Positions 1 to 9,821 of a DNA stretch of 35,973 bases are shown here, piece after piece. The notes under the pieces were generated by a model. That model was not told the DNA's origin. It was given only the letters and a program-made list of their open reading frames with translations, and did not search any database. The position numbers and the translations under genes are program-made. The DNA is from Sphaerosporella brunnea (lineage: Eukaryota; Ascomycota; Pezizomycetes; Pezizales; Pyronemataceae). The stretch is from positions 1 to 35,973 of the forward strand of contig VXIS01000414.1 in NCBI GenBank assembly GCA_008704415.1, read 5' to 3'. The first letter of the stretch is position 1, and each line of letters opens with the position of its first letter.

Positions 1-1288
1 GGGGTTTTTCAGGGTGGGGAGGGGGGGGTTTCGGGGTGGTTTGGTTTTTGGTGGTTTCAGTGGTGGGTTCAGGTGGGGAGGTTGTGTGGTGAATGAAGTT
101 GAAGGTGATGAGTTCGAATGAAGGTGAAGGAATGGAAGGTATGGAGGGGATGAAGGAGGAGAAGCTCAGGTCCGAGCGGTGTCTGAAAGGGTTTAAGCTA
201 CATATCCAGTCGGCCGTCCGGCGGTGTTTGCGGCGGAGTAAGTGCCTGTGAGGAGATGGAACTCATGAGGCCTAATGACATAAAGCGGAGCCTACATGGA
301 GAGACAGCGGCTTGCAGGCGCGGTGCGCTGCGGGTCCTGTACCGAGGAGATGTCTCTAACCACTGTAAAACATTCCCCAGTCCATATGGGATAAAGTATA
401 TACTTGTCAACGCCTTTGCATTGCAATTGCTTGGTTGGCCAGGTCGATCCGCAACGCAAAGGAAAGCAACCAGAATTAACCCCCCCCCCTCCCCTCCGCC
501 GGGCAAAAAAATCTCCAATGCCTTCGATGTCAACATCACTCGGAGTCCTGCGAACGAACTCGTAGACAACAAAGGCAGGCAGTCCTCGGTGGCGGATTAA
601 CGGCCGGCATTTAGAACCAAAAGAAAATGCGGCTTGATCTCGCGATCTGGTGATTTGGACCTCACTTGAGCTCAATGGTTTCTTTCTCCTGCGTTTTTTG
701 GTTCTGAATGCCGGCCCCGCGGTTACAGACCGCGGTTTGATGTGTGATCATGGTTTGTCACTCACTCATTCGTAGGAGGTCCAAAATGAACGGTGGTGTC
801 GCGAGTTATCCCATGCATGAAGCGCTGTAAATACTGGTTTTTTTTTTTGTTTTTTTTTTTGTTTTTTCATGCCGGGCGGGCTGCAGATATAAATAATCAT
901 GATTGAGCAGTTGAGCACCTGCGTTTTGGAAAGGCAGGTGTCTACTCTAGACGCTCTCTCCGGCCGGAACACGTGGGGCTCTGTCTGTTAGTTGGGTGCA
1001 ACACAAGACATAACGAATTAGGCATGTAGGCTATGTAGCTTTCGTACGCCGTGTTAAAACCCGTCGTTATTGAAAGCGTAACTTCTTAGCTACTAAGTAA
1101 GTGCTTAAGTACTTAGTACTCATTCGGGCTCGGCTGTGGATGGTGAGTATGGTTGGAAGTAAGCCCCCCGCGACGAAAATGGGAAATGATGGGTCACCCA
1201 GTGTAATTGTCTTTTTTGTTTTCATACCAGCCACCCATGACCAAAATAAAAAAATAAAAAATAAAAAATAAAACATCAGTACGTCTGT
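1..1288. other. Intergenic region, no supported gene
   Basis: Reading frames of about 60-130 codons overlap each other on both strands here. None has a recognisable domain, sensible splice sites or gene-like composition. The first 80 bases are G/T-rich. There is a C run near 481-490 and a pair of T runs near 840-866. A small inverted repeat lies at 1091-1118. A/T-rich sequence around 1246-1272 lies just downstream of the FTR1 stop and is probably its 3' untranslated region. Confidence 0.6.
1091..1118. repeat. Short inverted repeat (TACTAAGTA / TACTTAGTA)
   Basis: Nine-base arms at 1091-1099 and 1110-1118 are reverse complements, separated by 10 bases. This could form a small hairpin about 170 bases downstream of the FTR1 stop codon. 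No function is implied. Similar CTTAGTA/AAGTAC strings recur near 7655-7690 and 12095-12120, so it may be a dispersed motif of this genome. Confidence 0.5.
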
Positions 1289-2545
1289 CTATATAACCTC
1301 AGAAACCTCCCTCACAGCGCCGCCGCCAGTCTTCACCACCGTCTCGACGGACCCCGTCTGCGGCGAAGACTGGCCCATAGCCGTAGACGACGCGGGTGCC
1401 TTCATGAAAGGGTATCGCCCGTTCTTCTCCTTGAACGCCATCGTGAGGAACCACGCCGACACCACGATCCAGTAGATGTTGTACGTAAGCACCGAGCTGT
1501 ACGTGGCCGAGTTTTGCCAGCCAAAGACTGGGGGTGGGGGTGGTGTCAGTTTCTGTCCCCGGTTTAAGCGGGGGGGGGGGGGGGGAACGTACGGGAGTTG
1601 AAAACACCCCAGCCGCCGCCGCCGTTGACCTTGGGAGAGCAGCAGTTTACGTGCCAGACGGTGCGGTGGATGTTGTAGCTGCCGGGGCCGGCACCGGTCT
1701 CGGCTACGTCGCCGCCTACCAGCCTTACGAACTGTTTTTGCTGTTAGGAGAGGGCTAAGGGTGTATGGGGCGGGGGGGGGGGCGGTACCTCGTACGTGTC
1801 AATGCTCCACGCTGCCTTGCTCAGCAATCCCGCTGCGACTAGGTACAGCAACGCCGTACTGGCGATCAAGAAGTATCTAACACCGACGGTAACACCACCC
1901 TTGTAGATGACATACCCGATCACCGAGCCAGCCAAGAGACCAGTGATCGCAGGCAGCGGGAACGCCGTCGCCGGTTGCGTCAAGCCGACACCGGCCACAA
2001 ACACGACCGCCTCCAGGCCCTCTCTCAGGACGGTGATAAACGGCAGCAAAAACATGGCATATCTCTTTCCCCAGCCGCTGACACCGCTCTGGCTTTTAAC
2101 AGCCAGCTTCTCGCGCCACGCGTCTTGCATCTTGTTGACGCGCAGGATCACGGCGCCCATCAGCGTGATGATGATCGAGGCGATCAGCGAAAAGATGCCT
2201 TCGTAGAGATCCTCGGATTTGGACCACAGGTCTTTCTTGGAGAGAGAGTAGAAGGCGCCGATCAGGCCTGCGCCTACGCACAGGCAGATCAGGAAGCCCA
2301 GCACCGTGCCCACCCATACTTGGCGCACGAGTCGCTTGCGCACGGCGGGAGTGTTGGACACCGTCTGCTTTATGAATGAGAGCAGGATTCCGCAGATGAT
2401 TGAGGTCTCGAGGGTTTCGCGGAAGACGATGAAGAAGACTGCGTGACCCCTACGTTAGCATATCGATATCCGGGGGGGGGGGGGGTTGCGTCGTTCGCTT
2501 TTGGCAAGGAAGCTCACCGGGAACGTTGAAAAGTGCTCGACCCAT
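1289..2545 (-). CDS. FTR1: High-affinity iron permease Ftr1
   Basis: Plasma-membrane Fe3+ permease of the reductive iron uptake complex; it takes iron from the Fet3 ferroxidase. Exons on the minus strand: 2545-2518, 2438-1789, 1731-1593 and 1527-1289, giving 351 residues, near the usual size. The protein opens MGRALFNVP and runs straight into the first iron motif RETLE (residues 16-20). The second motif, REGLE, is at 148-152. Several hydrophobic helices, the VGGD...GPGSY segment and a VWHVNCC segment are typical of the family. The 28-nt first exon is supported because its phase-1 end joins the CAG acceptor before 2438 to give an unbroken [11 protein letters not shown]. The third exon could start 9 nt earlier at an in-frame alternative AG. 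All three introns hold long C runs on the transcript strand. Divergent from FET3. Identity is secure; the third-exon start is less so. Confidence 0.95.
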
Positions 2546-2894
2546 TTTTGCGGGCTTTCTTTTGCTGCTTGGAATCGACACACGCCCGACGGTGAGAAAC
2601 AACAACTGCAGCGCGGGAGGGGGGTTGTATAAGTTATGACAGCTCCGGAATTTCCGAGTGGTGGTAGCAGTTGCCGGCAAGGGCTCCAGCGTCCAGATCG
2701 AAGTTCCATAGTCTACATACCCACCACTTAAGTGCTGTAGGCATTTTCTTTCCCGGTTCCCATTGCTCGGCGTGAAGCCCAAGCGGCTTCCTGCGCTCGG
2801 AGAATCCCGACCAGCTTGCAAAGGAAGGAAACCGCTCAGGTGCTGCTCTAGATTGGCAGCCAGCGGGGGAAAACGTTGAAACAGGACCCCCGCG

Positions 2895-2926
2895 TTATCA
2901 ATCAATTGCAAGAGCGATTATCAGAT
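2895..2926 (-). promoter_or_regulatory. GATA-factor (SreA-type) site cluster
   Basis: On the minus strand 2926-2918 reads ATCTGATAA, a perfect match to ATCWGATAA, the consensus for the fungal iron-sensing GATA repressors (SreA/Sre/Urbs1 family). A second TGATAA core on the same strand lies at 2900-2895, about 20 bases away. The cluster is about 370 bases upstream of the FTR1 start. Binding is inferred. Confidence 0.6.
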
Positions 2927-2968
2927 GTTTTTTTGTTTTTTTTTTTCCCCCTGCAAGCCCGGCTGAAA

Positions 2969-2988
2969 CCAATCACGCCGTATCTGAT
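2969..2988 (+). promoter_or_regulatory. CCAAT-N12-GAT, CBC:HapX-like site
   Basis: CCAAT at 2969-2973 is followed by exactly 12 bases and then GAT at 2986-2988. This fits CSAATN12RWT, the bipartite site described for the CCAAT-binding complex with the iron regulator HapX. Two other CCAAT boxes in this promoter, on the minus strand at 2995-2999 and 3460-3464, lack the spaced RWT. The site is about 424 bases upstream of FTR1. Binding is inferred. Confidence 0.5.
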
Positions 2989-3410
2989 CGACTGATTGGC
3001 TCCCGCTAGCGAATGGGAAGGACCAAGACCAGCCACTCGGGCTGCGAGGGGCTGGACTTGCCGTGTTCCCGACGGTGTTCCGACGTGACGCCGTTGCTCT
3101 AGCGTTGCGAGCCGACAAAACGGAACTCGCGAGTCGCGACCTCACAACGACATCATCGGCCTCGCAGCTACGTGTACCGAGTACTCTACTGCTTGTACTC
3201 TACTGCTTGAGCAACTGCCCCGCCTCGATGGTCGTCAACGGTCACGAGACAACGCAAGCATTTTCCAAGCCTCCCAAGCTTTTTTCTTGGGCGGGGAAAT
3301 GCTGCTGCCTGCTGCTTGCTGCCGGCTCGTTTGTCTTTCGCTTCGGCGACTCAGCCTCAGCGAGACGAAAATTGATCGCAGTGATATGGTCCTGATCCCT
3401 CCTTCCTTGC

Positions 3411-3419
3411 ATCTGATAG
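3411..3419 (+). promoter_or_regulatory. Near-consensus GATA site
   Basis: ATCTGATAG differs from ATCWGATAA only in the last base. It lies about 70 bases from the perfect site at 3487-3495, which strengthens the case for a GATA-factor cluster on the FET3 side of the promoter. Confidence 0.4.
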
Positions 3420-3486
3420 CGGCTGGGCGCGCGTCGCCCCAAACGAACCCGGCGCCGTGATTGGCTGGTAGAACGTCAATCATGTC

Positions 3487-3495
3487 ATCAGATAA
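3487..3495 (+). promoter_or_regulatory. Perfect ATCWGATAA site (SreA-type)
   Basis: The nine bases read ATCAGATAA, a full match to the siderophore/iron GATA repressor consensus, about 475 bases upstream of the FET3 start. With the site at 2918-2926, each of the two iron genes has one perfect copy on its own side of the shared promoter. Confidence 0.6.
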
Positions 3496-3968
3496 AATTT
3501 TCCCTGCAGCGATACCGGCGCCAACGAGGGAAAAACGAAAAGCTTCATCGCATCGAGCCCTCAGCTCGGATTCCTTCTCTGGTCGCAATGTATTATCCCC
3601 CCCCCCGGGCACGCGGATGGCCCGATACATACGGTTTCCACTCGCTCCGGCCATGGCCTGCGTATATTACCTGCAAATTGCCACTTTGGGCTACACCGTG
3701 GTACCCAGGCCTGCTGGTCGGTACGCATACCTGAAGGTCCTGAGCCCAACCCCCGCCGCAGCACGCCGTAACATCCGCAAGCGCATCTAACGGCGCATTC
3801 CGGCTGTCTGCACATCGAGCGTAGCGCGTGTGCGTTCCCGTGGTGCGGAACTCCCCCAAGGAGGCCTTGAGAAAGAGGCCGTTTCCCGTCTCAAATAGAT
3901 CCCGGCGCACGCAGTAGCAAGCAGTGTTGGCCTCTCCCTACAGCTCTGCCTGCCTGCCCTCAGCGACG

Positions 3969-5881
3969 ATGCCGTCCTCACCCGCACCGTCGACCGCGTT
4001 GTCGGCGCTCTTCTTCCGCCTCCTCCTCCTCGTCGTCGTCTCGCCGGCGCTGTCGAAAACCGTCACTTACAACTGGAATATAACATGGGTGCGAGCGAAT
4101 CCGGACGGCCTGTTCGAGCGCGACGTTATCGGGGTCAATGGAGCGTGGCCGTGCCCGCAGATTGAGGTGGAAAAGGGAGATCGCGTGGTCGTGAACATGT
4201 ACAACGGCCTCGGAAACCAACCCACCAGCCTGCATTTCCACGGATTGTTCCAAAATGGTACCAACGTTATGGATGGTCCGACTGCTGTCACGCAGTGCCC
4301 AGTTCCTCCGGGAATGAGTCTCACCTACAATTTCACTGTGTGCCGCCCGAGAAGGAGAGATATGGGATGATGTGCTGATGAACAACCAGATCGACCAGCC
4401 TGGAACTTACTGGTACCATTCCCATCACAAAGGACAATACCCCGATGGCCTGCGAGGCCCCCTCCTCGTCCACGACTCTGCCTCTCCGATCAAGGACATG
4501 TACTCCGAGGAGCTGGTGCTGACGCTCTCGGACTGGTACCACCAGCAAGTTCCCACGTTGCTGAAGAAATTCATCTCGTACACGAACCCAACCGGAGCCG
4601 AGCCCGTTCCGCAAGCAGCTCTCTTCAACGACTCGCAGAACACCACCCTCGCGGTTCAGCCGGGCAAGACGTATCTAGTCCGCATCATCAACATGGCTGC
4701 GTTCGCGTCACAGTACGTTTGGTTCGAGGACCACTCGATGAAGGTGGTGGAGGTGGATGGAGTCTACACGGAGCCGTATGAGACGAATATGATTTACCTC
4801 ACCACCGCGCAGCGGTATAGTGTTTTGATCACCATGAAGAACGAGACCACTTCCAACTACGCTTTCATGGGCAGCATGGACGAGGTAAATGTCTCCTCCC
4901 CCGGCATAGATATAGATTCGCTAACACGGATTCTAGGAGCTCTTTGACACTGTTCCCTCCAGCCTCAACCCCAACGTCACCGGTTGGCTAGTCTACGACG
5001 CCTCCGCTCCCAAGCCTGCTGCAAAGGACGTGAGCGAATTCGCCCCACTGGATGATTTCCTGCTCACGCCGATCGACGGCGAAAAGCTCTTCCCTGAGGC
5101 AGACCACGTCGTGACTCTAGACGTGATGATGGACAACCTCGGCGACGGCGCCAACTACGCCTTCCTCAATGACATCACCTACGTACGTCCCAAAGTGCCA
5201 ACATTGTACACCACCCTCTCCACCGGTGAAGCCGCCACCAACCCCGCCATCTACGGCGTCAACACGCATGCCATAATCCTCAACCACCTCGAAGTGGTCG
5301 AAATCGTACTCAACAACCAAGACAAAGGAAAACACCCGTTCCATCTACACGGACACAACTTCCAAGTGGTCCACCGCAGCGCCGTCGACGCCGGCTTGTA
5401 CGACGCCTCAGACCCCAGCAACCCTACCATGCCCGCCGTACCTATGCGCAGAGACGTTATCCAAGCCCCACCAAACGGCAACGTCGTCGTCCGCTTCCGC
5501 GCTGATAACCCGGGAATCTGGCTTTACCACTGCCATCTGGAATGGCACCTTGCCTCCGGCCTCGCCGCGATCATGGTCGAAGCCCCTCTGCAGCTCCAGG
5601 CTAACACTACTATCCCAGACGACCATAAGGCTGCGTGTGACGCGCAGGGAATGCCGTACGCTGGAAACGCGGCAGGGAATACGGTGGATTTGTTGGATCT
5701 TCAGGGCGCAAATGTTAGCCCCCCGCCACTACCCGCGGGATTCACCGCCAGGGGGATTGTGGCGCTGGTGTTCAGCTGTATTAGTGCTTTTCTGGGAACG
5801 GCGGTGGTGGTGTGGTACGGTATGAGAGAGGTGCCTAAGGATACTGCTGCTGCTGCTGCTGCTGCGGCTAGGAGGGAGTAG
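3969..5881 (+). CDS. FET3: Multicopper iron ferroxidase Fet3
   Basis: Cell-surface ferroxidase that oxidises Fe2+ to Fe3+ using O2 and passes it to Ftr1. Exons 3969-4337, 4390-4884 and 4937-5881, giving 602 residues. A hydrophobic signal peptide covers about residues 11-29. The copper sites are all present: HFH at 89-91, HSH at 133-135, HPFHLHGH at 421-428 and HCHLEWH at 486-492. A single membrane helix lies near 562-583, followed by a short cytoplasmic tail with an alanine run encoded by a GCT repeat. This architecture, with a C-terminal anchor and a divergent FTR1 neighbour, separates it from secreted laccases. The start is the first ATG before the signal peptide; a GTG 45 nt upstream is unlikely. 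The first intron has an unusual GTGTGC donor, but the junction gives the conserved [16 protein letters not shown]. The ferroxidase-specific acidic residues were not mapped. Confidence 0.94.
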
Positions 5882-5893
5882 TAGATTTTGGTT

Positions 5894-5926
<33 letters not shown>

Positions 5927-6428
5927 TTGGGGGGTTTTGGAAGGGTGGGGGGGGGGGGGGCGTTTATGAAACGGAACTCTATTAACAATGCTACCACCGA
6001 GAAGCGGAATAATGGGAAACCCCCCACAGATGTGATGTCAAGCCTCGCCCACTCTTGGGAGTTAGCGTCTGAAAAAGTACTCTCTAGAGGCAGGTAGATT
6101 CACTCGGAACGTCTGATGATTGCCTTTTTTTTTTGTTGTTGTTGCTGTTGCTTTATCTGGCAAATGCAAGCGGCCGGCCACGCGGGGTAAAAAAAAAAAA
6201 AACAAAAAAAAACTTTTCCAGCAGCAGCAGCAGCAGAAGCCAACCAACTACCTACTATACCAAAAAAGGGGGGGAAATTCGTTCGGCAGTGCTCCAGTAG
6301 CTACCCCGCATTTATCAAGAATACCGCTTTTGCAGTTGAATCTGCCATATGGCAGCATTGAAAGAAATACTCTATCGAAAGACGATTCGCATTAGAGGGT
6401 AGATACGGGTCGAGCGAGAATGCGCAGC

Positions 6429-6540
6429 GATTTAAATTCGGCACGGATGCGGGATGGATGCGGAAGTCAATACTCGGTGTGATGCTGGCTGGATTCCACC
6501 CCAATACCGGGTCGATGCGGCATTTGAATAAATACGTACC
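6429..6540 (+). repeat. Diverged dispersed repeat, copy A
   Basis: This stretch resembles 7393-7500 in the same orientation. Both start at an ATTTAAAT core, then share a GGATGGAT block followed by a TCAATACTC/CTAATACTC block. Both end near a CGGCATTTG...AATACGTA block. Identity is patchy with many transitions, as expected of an old, possibly RIP-mutated element. No coding capacity is left. The boundaries are approximate. Confidence 0.4.
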
Positions 6541-6828
6541 GACCAAAATTCCACACAAATGACAACCGACTGCCGCATGCATACGGAATTCGAAGAGAGT
6601 GCGCATTTGAGCCAAATACCGTCGCAATACAGCAACACTCCCAGTTCACTTCAGTCGCCATGTGGGCTTACAACAGCAATGATGCTTCTACAATCGCTTT
6701 ACAATACGTATGGGTTTGGATTGCTTAGTAGTAATAGCAGTAAAATACGGTTATAATAGACATGACTAAGCCTTCCAGCACTCCGAGGTTTCTGCCAGTA
6801 CTTAAGCGCGTTGATGGCAAGTTGAAGG

Positions 6829-7075
6829 AGCGAAATTCGCTGCAGTTGCTGCCAGTTAGCCGAGTAAATAAATGAGAGGAATGGCGTACTCAACTTAAGC
6901 TGTCGCTGCGAGTAGGTAACGAATTCGCTGCAGCCGCTGCAAGTTAGCCGAGTAAATAAATGAGAGGAATGGCGTACTCAACTCAAGCTGTCACTGTGAA
7001 ACTTGCTGCAGCTACTGCCAGTTATCTGAGTAAATAAAAGGAGAGGAATGGAGTACTCACTGATAGTTGTCATCT
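6829..7075 (+). repeat. Three-copy tandem repeat, period about 88/78 bp
   Basis: Three head-to-tail units each contain a GCTGCAG...GCTGC block, GTTAGCCGAGTAAATAAA (GTTATCTGAGTAAATAAA in unit 3), a GAGAGGAATGG block and GTACTCA. The GTTA anchors lie at 6855, 6943 and 7021, so the spacing is 88 and then 78 bp. Units 1 and 2 are nearly identical; unit 3 is more diverged. No gene is affected. Confidence 0.8.
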
Positions 7076-7392
7076 GCGACGAGAGCAGTGGGGAACAATT
7101 ACTAAGTAGTAGGGAAATGAGGAGCTTGTTGAGTACGGTCATTGAGAGGAGCGAGATATTGCTGGAGTTCGGAATCGGGGAATTGTAGTGGTGTGGGGGT
7201 TGCAACAGCCTCACAATCCAGCACTCGGTGTTGTCACAAGCTAGCACTCGGTGTTGCATGCCTGTCCACTCTGTTGAGAGCTTGCGGGCCGGCAAAATTT
7301 GCAGGTTCACGGGATGAATTGTGGGACGGGTTCAGGATTCGCGTTAGATAGGGTTAAGGCGGAATCAGTGTTTACCCTACCGTATTACACCC

Positions 7393-7500
7393 GCATTTAA
7401 ATGAATGCCGTCTCGATCCCGGATGGATACCGCACTAATACTCACTCGATACGAATTTGTTATGAATACGGCATTTGGGTCTCAATACGTATTGGGAGTC
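7393..7500 (+). repeat. Diverged dispersed repeat, copy B
   Basis: Partner of 6429-6540 in direct orientation. It shares the ATTTAAAT, GGATGGAT, AATACTC and CGGCATTTG blocks. After it, short motifs such as CAATACGTATT are repeated (about 7482-7512). It may mark the far side of a decayed element that encloses the tandem repeat, but no target duplication or terminal inverted repeats were found. Confidence 0.4.
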
Positions 7501-7857
7501 AATACGTATTCTGCTCGCAATCTACGCAAATACGCATTCCGGTAAATCCCAAATTCTTACAAATACCGTAGTTTAAAAAAAACCCGTATCACTACCGAGC
7601 CCCCCGAAAGACCGAACCAATCCCGCAAAAATATACCCCCCTTTTTTGCTATAGTAGGTACCTACTTATGCTTAGTATGTACGAGAGTACTGTACAGGTT
7701 TGTAGCCCGGCTGGCACCGCCGAAGCTCGCATTGTGCGCGGCGAGTGATACCACATGTCCTCACGGGTCAACCCATATCTTGTCGAGACTCAAGTGCAGG
7801 CGGACACTGAAACCGACGGCGTGTGCGTGTTGGAGCCTCGACGATGGTTACCGGCCC

Positions 7858-7884
7858 GGTGGTGGTGGTGGTGGTGGTGGTGGT
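7858..7884 (+). repeat. GGT trinucleotide microsatellite
   Basis: About nine consecutive GGT triplets lie in non-coding sequence, roughly 275 bases past the stop codon of the coiled-coil gene. Confidence 0.9.
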
Positions 7885-8157
7885 GCCAGATCATGCCATG
7901 CCATACCCCCCTCCACCCACCACCCAGTATGATAAATTGATAATAGTTGGAGCATGAGCATGAGCCAAGCCATGCAGATAGAGTATGAGTTTCGGACAAA
8001 GCGCTTACAGCAGACAAAACGCAAAAAAGCTAATCTCGCGTGGCTTGGTGACTTTGCCACTATGCGAGATTCTACGGCAGAGTACATGTAAACAAACCCA
8101 AGAAACCCAAGAAACCCAACGTCATACAAACAAATAAATAAATAAAATAAAATAAAA

Positions 8158-9821
8158 TCACTTATTTTCATTTGTCTTTGAAAATTCGATTCGGAACCTC
8201 GACTGCTGGCCCGAGAGCTGAGAGTACTGGCTTGCTTCCAGCTGCGTCTTGTACGTCGCCGCCAGCTGGACGGCACGTGCGGTCTCCTTTTTCGCGTCTT
8301 GTACTTCCTTCCTGCATATTTCCTCCCTCCGCTTACTCTCCTCCTCTATCCTTCTGCTCTCCTCATTTCTCCTTCTGCTCTCTTCCTCTCTCCTTCTACT
8401 CTCCTCGTCTCTCCTTCTGCTCTCCTCGTCTCTCCTTCTACTTTCCTCTTCTCTCCTTCTACTCTCCTCCTCTCTGCTCCTACTCCTCTCCTCTTTGCAT
8501 CGAGCAACCCTAATGGCCTCTACCGCCTCATTCCTGGTCCTCAGCGCCTCATTCCCATTACTCCGGAGCCGCTCTTGTCTCCACCTCAGCTCCTTCTCAA
8601 AATCCCCACGTTCCCGCAAAAATGACTCGCGTTCCTTCTCTAGGCGTTTTTGCTCCTGGGTATACTCTTCTTCGGATTGTTTCTTGTAGGAACGAAATGC
8701 ATCCCGCTCCGCCTCAACGGCCCGCCGGGAAGCTTGTACCTTTGTCCGATCTTCTTCAACGCTCCTAAAGGCCTTCCGAATATGTGCCCGCTGTTCCTCG
8801 CACTCGTCGTCGAAGGCCCGCCGATCCTGCAGAAGCTGGCTTCGCTTGTCATTGATCGACTGCAGCCTTTTCTGCAGCTGCTCCCGCGCTGAAATGGTAT
8901 CCAAGTCCAATTTCTGCTGCTTCCTGGCAAGCTCAGCCTCGCGCCGCGAAATCTGGGCCTCACTCTGGGCCAGCTCCGAGTTGTGCAATTTTCTCATAAA
9001 AACCGCATGGGCCTGCTGTATTTCCTGTATCCGTATTTCTTGTATCTGTGTGTTCAGTTCACGTGCCAATTGAAGGATTTCCGCGGCGGGAACCAGCGGA
9101 CCGGGGATGGTGAGATCACGAGTTGCGGGCGCGGCAGTGGTGCGTCTCGCTGGCCTCGGTGGTGGGGTGTAGCCCGTGGGGCTACTTCTCAGCTCCGGAG
9201 AGCCTAATTGTGCTGTCAGCGGCGAGTCCATGAGTCCCAACCTCCGGCAATCTTACTAGAGGTTGATCCGGAGCACTCCCAGGAATACTCGCTATCAGAG
9301 GCACAATCCACCGCCAGTCGGTAGCCCACCGGATTCACTTCGCTCCTAGCTCGTGGTTTCCGCTCTGGTTTTATTGAAATAAGCTCTACATCGTTGTCGG
9401 AAGGGACGTATTCAGATCCCGAAAGCTCTATAATCTCGATAGGCCTGACAGTGGCAGCGATAGACTCCAGGCAAGGGCCAGAGGCGGAGGCGGATGTTGT
9501 GGAGGTAGAGGCGGCCGCTGGGTCAGCGGTCGAGGTGGTATCTGCAGCGGCGCCAGAGGCCGAGGCGGCCGCAGAGCCAGAATTAGAGGTCGAGGCCCCG
9601 GCGGAGCCAGTAGTCGAGGTGGTTTTGGCAGCGGGGACGGGGGAGGATAGCGGGCAAGGGGCGGGACCAGCGGTCGAGGCAGCGCCAGCAACCTCGCTGG
9701 GGACGGAAGAGGGACGGATGTGAGCAGGTATTGAAGCTGACCTGGGGTAAGGATGATATGGCGTTCCTTCATGCGTTTTGCGAATATGGGACTTTGTGAA
9801 GCCCCGAAGAATGTTCGGCAT
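8158..9821 (-). CDS. Hypothetical coiled-coil protein with heptad minisatellite
   Basis: Unrecognised protein of 536 residues predicted from two exons, 9821-9257 and 9203-8158. Two overlapping open frames are joined by a 53-nt intron with donor GTAAGA, branch CTGAC and acceptor ATTAG; the phases match (A + GC gives Ser189). The N-terminal third is disordered, with an Ala/Ser/Thr-rich block near residues 45-115 and an acidic patch. From about residue 227 to 516 it is almost purely charged coiled coil. Residues 426-484 are eight or so copies of the heptad EESRRRD/E, encoded by a 21-bp tandem repeat. There is no signal peptide or membrane helix. The start ATG opens MPNILRGF; the frame stays open upstream but that part has no coding character. 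It could be cytoskeletal or a chance-expanded orphan; I assign no function. Confidence 0.68.
8317..8493 (-). repeat. 21-bp coding minisatellite (heptad repeat)
   Basis: About eight degenerate copies of a 21-base unit (plus strand CTCTCCTCGTCTCTCCTTCTG and variants) lie inside the coiled-coil gene. Each unit encodes exactly one seven-residue heptad, so copy-number change would lengthen or shorten the coil without shifting the frame or the heptad register. Confidence 0.85.

Larger units (their letters stand above)
2546..3968. promoter_or_regulatory. Divergent FTR1-FET3 promoter region
   Basis: This 1.4-kb gap separates the start codons of the iron permease (leftward) and the ferroxidase (rightward), so both genes must be controlled from it. 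It holds no convincing ORF. It contains two perfect ATCWGATAA sites, one near match, several CCAAT boxes and one CCAAT-N12-RWT arrangement, listed separately. It also has a T run near 2929-2946 and a C run near 3597-3606. The layout suggests joint iron-responsive control of both genes; that is inference from motifs only. Confidence 0.75.
5882..8157. other. Intergenic region rich in repeats, no supported gene
   Basis: About 2.3 kb separates the 3' ends of FET3 and the coiled-coil gene. It opens with a run of 30 T (5896-5925) and 14 G (5947-5960). It then holds a CAG microsatellite (about 6221-6237), a diverged repeat pair (6429-6535 and 7393-7500), a three-copy tandem repeat (about 6829-7075), two copies of a 13-mer (7221, 7244) and a GGT microsatellite (7858-7884). 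The reading frames are short and unconvincing. Confidence 0.6.

Noticed and set aside
198..675. Overlapping ORFs of 114-127 codons on both strands
   Set aside because: They shadow each other, have no domain or splice logic, and are rich in Pro/Arg/Ser as expected of random GC-rich frames.
1975..2379. Plus-strand ORF of 134 codons
   Set aside because: Antisense shadow of the FTR1 main exon, which has clear conserved motifs.
5896..5925. T30 run after FET3 taken as a bacterial-type terminator
   Set aside because: This is eukaryotic DNA; a T run without a hairpin after a Pol II gene is a slippage tract, not a terminator.
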